Part shown: positions 60,746 to 64,000 of the stretch, in pieces
Numbering within the stretch: position 1 is the first letter of the stretch
Layout of the letters: each line of letters starts with the position of its first letter
Origin: JAYKJB01 sp035284745 [NCBI: Candidatus Sericytochromatia bacterium]
Lineage (GTDB): Bacteria; Cyanobacteriota; Sericytochromatia; S15B-MN24
Assembly: GCA_035284745.1 (NCBI GenBank)
Contig: JAYKIL010000024.1
Coordinates: 62,001 to 126,000, forward strand
Length of the DNA stretch: 64,000 nt
Direction of reading: 5' to 3'
Made by a program: the position numbers and the translations under genes
Notes under the pieces: generated by a model
Told to the model about the DNA's origin: nothing
The model's input: only the letters and a program-made list of their open reading frames with translations
Databases searched by the model: none

Positions 60746-62635
60746 ATGCCTGCGAACCGTCTTCGTGGCTTTATCGGGCCCTTTTGTTCCTTGGTGATTG
60801 CCGCCGCTGCTTGGGGCTGTGCCGAGGACGTTGAAGACACGAACAAGACGAGTGCGCCGGGCGGTGCGACCGCTGCGCCGGTGGCAGCGGTCACGGAGGC
60901 CCCTGACGCGGGCCCAGCTCCGAATGCTCCGGTGCTGCGGGCGACCCTGAAGGACCCGTTGGTTGGAACATCGCCCACGGGTACATACGGGGGCGCGATC
61001 GTTGCCGGCGCGTATGAGGATCCCAAAACCTTTAACCCGACGTTGGTGGGCGATTCGGTCTCCGGTCGGTTTGTGACGTATCTGTTTGAGGCCCTGGCCG
61101 ACGAGAATCCGGTGACCTACGAGTTGGAGCCCATTCTCGCCAAGAGTTGGACCGTGAGCCCCGATGGTACGGAATACACATTTAAGTTGCGCGAGGGCGT
61201 TCAATGGCACGATGGCAAGCCTTTGACTGCCAAAGACGTCGTCTTCACGTATATGGAAGTCTTGCGCCACGAGGACATCCCGTGGGACACCCGCGACGTC
61301 ATTAAGATCGACGGAAAATTGCCGGATGTCACCGCGCCTGACGCGTTCACGGTGGTTTTCAAACTTCCCAAACCCTTCGCGCCGTTTATGCGCACGGCAC
61401 CCAACGTTCCGATTCTGCCTGAGCATGTGTTCGGCCCGTGGGTGCGAACCAAGGGGCCGAACGGAAAGCCTGTCGCCAATTCAAAATGGGGGGTGAACTC
61501 GGATCCGCGCACGATTATCGGGAGCGGGGCATGGATGGTCGAGCGTTACCAGCCGGGTCAGCGCATCATTTTTAAGCGTAATCCAAATTATTTCCGAACC
61601 AACCGCCACAAGCAGCCGCTTCCTTATCTGGACCGCCTTGAGGTGCCCTTTCTGAAGAATTTGGAGACGGCAATCTTGAAATTTAAGGCGGGAGAGACGG
61701 ATGCGCAGTGGTTGCCCGGAAAAGATTTCACGTACATGAAGCCCCTTGAAAGTCAGGGTAATTTTACGATTGTGAATGGCGGCCCAGATTTCCGCACGAG
61801 CTACCTCACCTTCAATTTAAATCCGGGTCAGTCCAAAGACGGCAAGCCCTATGTCGATCCGGTGAAGGCCAAGTGGTTTGCAGATACGCGTTTCCGTCAG
61901 GCGATTTCCTATGCCATCGATCGAGAGGCCATCATCAAGAATGTGTTTCGCGGAATGGGGGCTCAGCAAAATTCGCCGGTGTTCCAGAAGAGCCCGTATT
62001 ATGACCCCACGGTGCCGACCTATGCACTGAACCTCGCGAAGGCCGAGTCTCTCTTGCGCGAGGCAGGCTTTGTGAAGGAGCAGGAGGTTCTGAAGGATGC
62101 GGGAGGGCATCCCGTATCCTTCACGGTATTGCACACGGTCGGTTCGAAAGATTTGGAACTCGAGACCAACATGATTGTCCAAGACCTGAAAAAGCTTGGC
62201 ATCAGCGTAAGAACCCAACAGGTGACGTTCAACGTGCAGATTGCCAGAACGCACGAGACCAAAGATTGGGAAGCATTTATTGGGGCTTGGGGAGCAGGTA
62301 TCGAACCCCACGGCGTCGCCCATCTGTGGACCAGTCACGGCCAAGCGCACATTTTCAACCTAAACCCAGCGGCAAAGCCTCATCCGACCCCTGTCTATAC
62401 CTGGGAAAAGCGCATTGACGAGCTTTTTGAGTTAGGGGCGGCGACCATTGATGAGACGAAGCGCAAAGCGATTTACGCGGAATTTCAACAATTGGTTATG
62501 AAAGAGCAGCCGATGGTGTTTTTACCGGTGTTTAATTACACGGTGGCCGTGCGCAATACCCTTGGGAATACGCGTCCCAATCCATATAACCCGTTAGGAA
62601 TCAGCTGGAATGCTTGGGAAATTTACCGGAAATAA
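60746..62635 (+). CDS. Oligopeptide-type ABC transporter substrate-binding lipoprotein
   Basis: Family 5 extracellular solute-binding protein (OppA/DppA type), 629 residues. Lipobox AAWGC near residue 25, then a Pro/Ala/Thr linker. Family motifs include TFKLREGVQWHDGKPLTAKD, VVFTYMEVLRHEDIPWDTRD, GSGAWMVERYQPGQRIIFKR and RFRQAISYAIDREAIIKNVF. ATG 60746 is set by AGGAGGT 5 bases upstream. Followed by two permease genes; the ATPase genes presumably lie beyond the right edge. Substrate (peptide, nickel or other) not determined. Confidence 0.93.
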   Translation: MPANRLRGFIGPFCSLVIAAAAWGCAEDVEDTNKTSAPGGATAAPVAAVTEAPDAGPAPNAPVLRATLKDPLVGTSPTGTYGGAIVAGAYEDPKTFNPTLVGDSVSGRFVTYLFEALADENPVTYELEPILAKSWTVSPDGTEYTFKLREGVQWHDGKPLTAKDVVFTYMEVLRHEDIPWDTRDVIKIDGKLPDVTAPDAFTVVFKLPKPFAPFMRTAPNVPILPEHVFGPWVRTKGPNGKPVANSKWGVNSDPRTIIGSGAWMVERYQPGQRIIFKRNPNYFRTNRHKQPLPYLDRLEVPFLKNLETAILKFKAGETDAQWLPGKDFTYMKPLESQGNFTIVNGGPDFRTSYLTFNLNPGQSKDGKPYVDPVKAKWFADTRFRQAISYAIDREAIIKNVFRGMGAQQNSPVFQKSPYYDPTVPTYALNLAKAESLLREAGFVKEQEVLKDAGGHPVSFTVLHTVGSKDLELETNMIVQDLKKLGISVRTQQVTFNVQIARTHETKDWEAFIGAWGAGIEPHGVAHLWTSHGQAHIFNLNPAAKPHPTPVYTWEKRIDELFELGAATIDETKRKAIYAEFQQLVMKEQPMVFLPVFNYTVAVRNTLGNTRPNPYNPLGISWNAWEIYRK

Positions 62636-62735
62636 GTTGTGGGTTTGTGATGCCACACTCATCCAGGAGAAGCAGGGCGCTTGACCAGCGCCGCCGCGTG
62701 TGGAGGTCTACTGAAGGCCTCTTGTGGGGAGCAAT

Positions 62736-63704
62736 ATGTTTCGCTATTTGCTTAAGCGCTTGATACAAATGGTGCCCTTGCTGATCTTGATTTCGATGAT
62801 CACCTTTGGCATCAGCAAACTGGCTCCGGGGGACCACCTGTCCGCCCGCATGGCGGATCCGTCGATGACGCGGGAACGCATTGAGGCGGAACGGAAGCGA
62901 CTGGGTTTGGATCAGCCGGTCCCTGTTCAGTACGTCAAGTGGGCCGGGGCGTTTGCTATGGGAGATATGGGAGAGTCCTATCGCTATCGGACGCCTGTGA
63001 GCAGTTTAATCTCGCAACGCTTGGGTGCGACTTTGCTTCTGGGGTTGTCAGCATTATTACTGGCGTGGCTGGTGGCGATTCCGCTGGGCATTTATGCCGC
63101 GGTGAATAAATATAGTTTACCTGATAAATTATTTTCGACTTTCACTTTCACCGCGCTGGGTATCCCGGAATTCTTCCTTGCTTTATTGCTGCTGTTCGTC
63201 GCGGCCAAGACGGGCTGGTTGCCTGTCGGGGGCATGACCAGCGCCAGTTTTGCTGAAATGACCTGGTTAGGGAAGGCACAAGACTTATTGGCCCATCTGG
63301 TTTTGCCGACGATCGCGGTGACCATCGGCTCGATTGCTATCTTGCAACGACGGATGCGTGGGAATTTGTTGGACGTTTTGGCTGAAGATTACGTCCGCAT
63401 GGCGCGAGCCAAGGGGCTGTCCGAGGGGACGGTCGTATATAAACATGCCGTGCGCAATGCTCTAAATCCGATGATTACTATTCTGGGGTATGACATTGCG
63501 GGCTTGTTGAGTGGCTTTGCCCTGGTCGAGATTATGGTCGGTTGGCCGGGCCTCGGCCAAATGATGTTGGAGGCGTTGCAGTCTTTTGACATGCCGCTGG
63601 CGATGGCCGGCATGATGATTGGGGCTGTGATGTTGTTGCTCGGAAATCTCTTGGCGGATGTATTGCTCGCCGCTGTTGATCCGCGCATCAAGCTGGAGGC
63701 ATAA
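62736..63704 (+). CDS. oppB: Oligopeptide ABC transporter permease, OppB/DppB type
   Basis: The 322-residue protein has about six membrane helices, beginning MFRYLLKRLIQMVPLLILIS. The EAA-type coupling loop is present: EDYVRMARAKGLSEGTVVYK, then HAVRNALNPMITILG. ATG 62736 with GGGAG before it. Followed after 2 bases by the second permease. Confidence 0.95.
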   Translation: MFRYLLKRLIQMVPLLILISMITFGISKLAPGDHLSARMADPSMTRERIEAERKRLGLDQPVPVQYVKWAGAFAMGDMGESYRYRTPVSSLISQRLGATLLLGLSALLLAWLVAIPLGIYAAVNKYSLPDKLFSTFTFTALGIPEFFLALLLLFVAAKTGWLPVGGMTSASFAEMTWLGKAQDLLAHLVLPTIAVTIGSIAILQRRMRGNLLDVLAEDYVRMARAKGLSEGTVVYKHAVRNALNPMITILGYDIAGLLSGFALVEIMVGWPGLGQMMLEALQSFDMPLAMAGMMIGAVMLLLGNLLADVLLAAVDPRIKLEA

Positions 63705-63706
63705 GA

Positions 63707-64000
63707 GTGAGCGAAGCAAGCATCCAGGAGAAGACAACACCAGCACCGGCACGTTTCGCGGATGATTTGCCGCCCCCTGTGTCGACGCGTCAGCGGATCT
63801 TGCGTCGTTTTTTGCGTCACAGGATGGCGGTGGCGGGCCTCTCAGTGTTGGTTTTGCTTTATGTCTTGATGATTTTTGGGCCGTTCATTGCGCCATATGC
63901 CGAAGCCACGGAGGATCGGGCGCGCTCGTTTATGCCTCCCACACGGGTCTACCTTGATTCTTCAGGTCTGTACGTTCGAAATGCCGAGATTACGGTGGAT
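63707..64000 (+). CDS. oppC: Oligopeptide ABC transporter permease, OppC/DppC type (3' truncated)
   Basis: The first 98 codons of the second permease are present. A charged N-terminal segment is followed by RRFLRHRMAVAGLSVLVLLY, a start typical of OppC, and a first membrane helix reaching IFGPFIAPYAE. The periplasmic loop continues to the window edge. GTG start, preceded by GGAGG about 10 bases upstream inside the end of oppB. Confidence 0.9.
   Translation, partial: MSEASIQEKTTPAPARFADDLPPPVSTRQRILRRFLRHRMAVAGLSVLVLLYVLMIFGPFIAPYAEATEDRARSFMPPTRVYLDSSGLYVRNAEITVD

Overview
The window is a chromosomal segment from a motile, diderm (outer-membrane) bacterium. A type IV pilus secretin, several lipoboxes and a nearly complete flagellar export apparatus show this. 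Some features recall lineages outside the well-studied Proteobacteria: Bacillus-like order of yvyF-flgM-flgN-flgK-flgL-fliW-csrA, a SpoVS protein, an Obg with OCT domain, actinobacterial-type SdhC, and many Pro/Thr/Ser-rich surface proteins. My best guess is an uncultured candidate-phylum-type lineage (for example near non-photosynthetic Cyanobacteria relatives or Margulisbacteria), but the sequence alone does not settle this. Coding density is high and no gene-free stretch exceeds 300 bases. I see no tRNA, rRNA, CRISPR array, insertion sequence, phage gene or replication origin.

Layout. 1-9010 (+): flagellar export gate and hook genes: flhA, flgD, flgE-like, two unusual SpoA-domain genes, fliN, fliO, fliP, fliQ, fliR. 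One SpoA gene encodes a six-helix membrane protein ending in a FliN-like domain. 9097-11594: a zinc-ribbon disordered protein (-), then an orphan ABC-2-type permease and a helical-repeat protein (+). 11854-25124: type IV pilus biogenesis on the + strand (pilin, secretin, PilC, four pilin-like proteins, a PilM-PilN fusion, a PilO-PilP-like fusion, PilB), interrupted by one lipoprotein on the minus strand. 25138-38381 (-): a long motility block read from right to left. It begins with an actin-like ATPase and two related coiled-coil genes behind a near-consensus promoter. It continues with a lytic transglycosylase, flgF, flgG, rod-binding FlgJ-N, yvyF, flgM, flgN, flgK, flgL, fliW, csrA, flhF and flhG. 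38490-45088 (-): three more pilin-like genes, one very large, and a B-box-like zinc-finger membrane protein.

45260-51838 (+): housekeeping block spoVS, rplU, rpmA, obgE, proB, nadD, a small Mfd/RecG-like helicase, yqeK, rsfS. 51887-57575: class I fumarase, a convergent stand-alone MshEN-like protein, and a succinate dehydrogenase/fumarate reductase operon (membrane subunit, flavoprotein, iron-sulfur subunit) with a good sigma70-type promoter and a strong terminator. 57734-64000 (+): a FecR-domain protein, an NHL-repeat lipoprotein, secG, and an oligopeptide ABC transporter (binding protein, two permeases, the last cut by the window edge).

The best candidates for undescribed biology are (i) the actin-like ATPase plus paired coiled-coil operon at the head of the flagellar block, a possible cytoskeletal or positioning system, and (ii) the membrane-anchored SpoA protein, which could tie the flagellar C-ring to the membrane. 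The fused pilus alignment complex, the free MshEN-like protein and the B-box/pilin-like chimera suggest a heavily customised type IV pilus machine.
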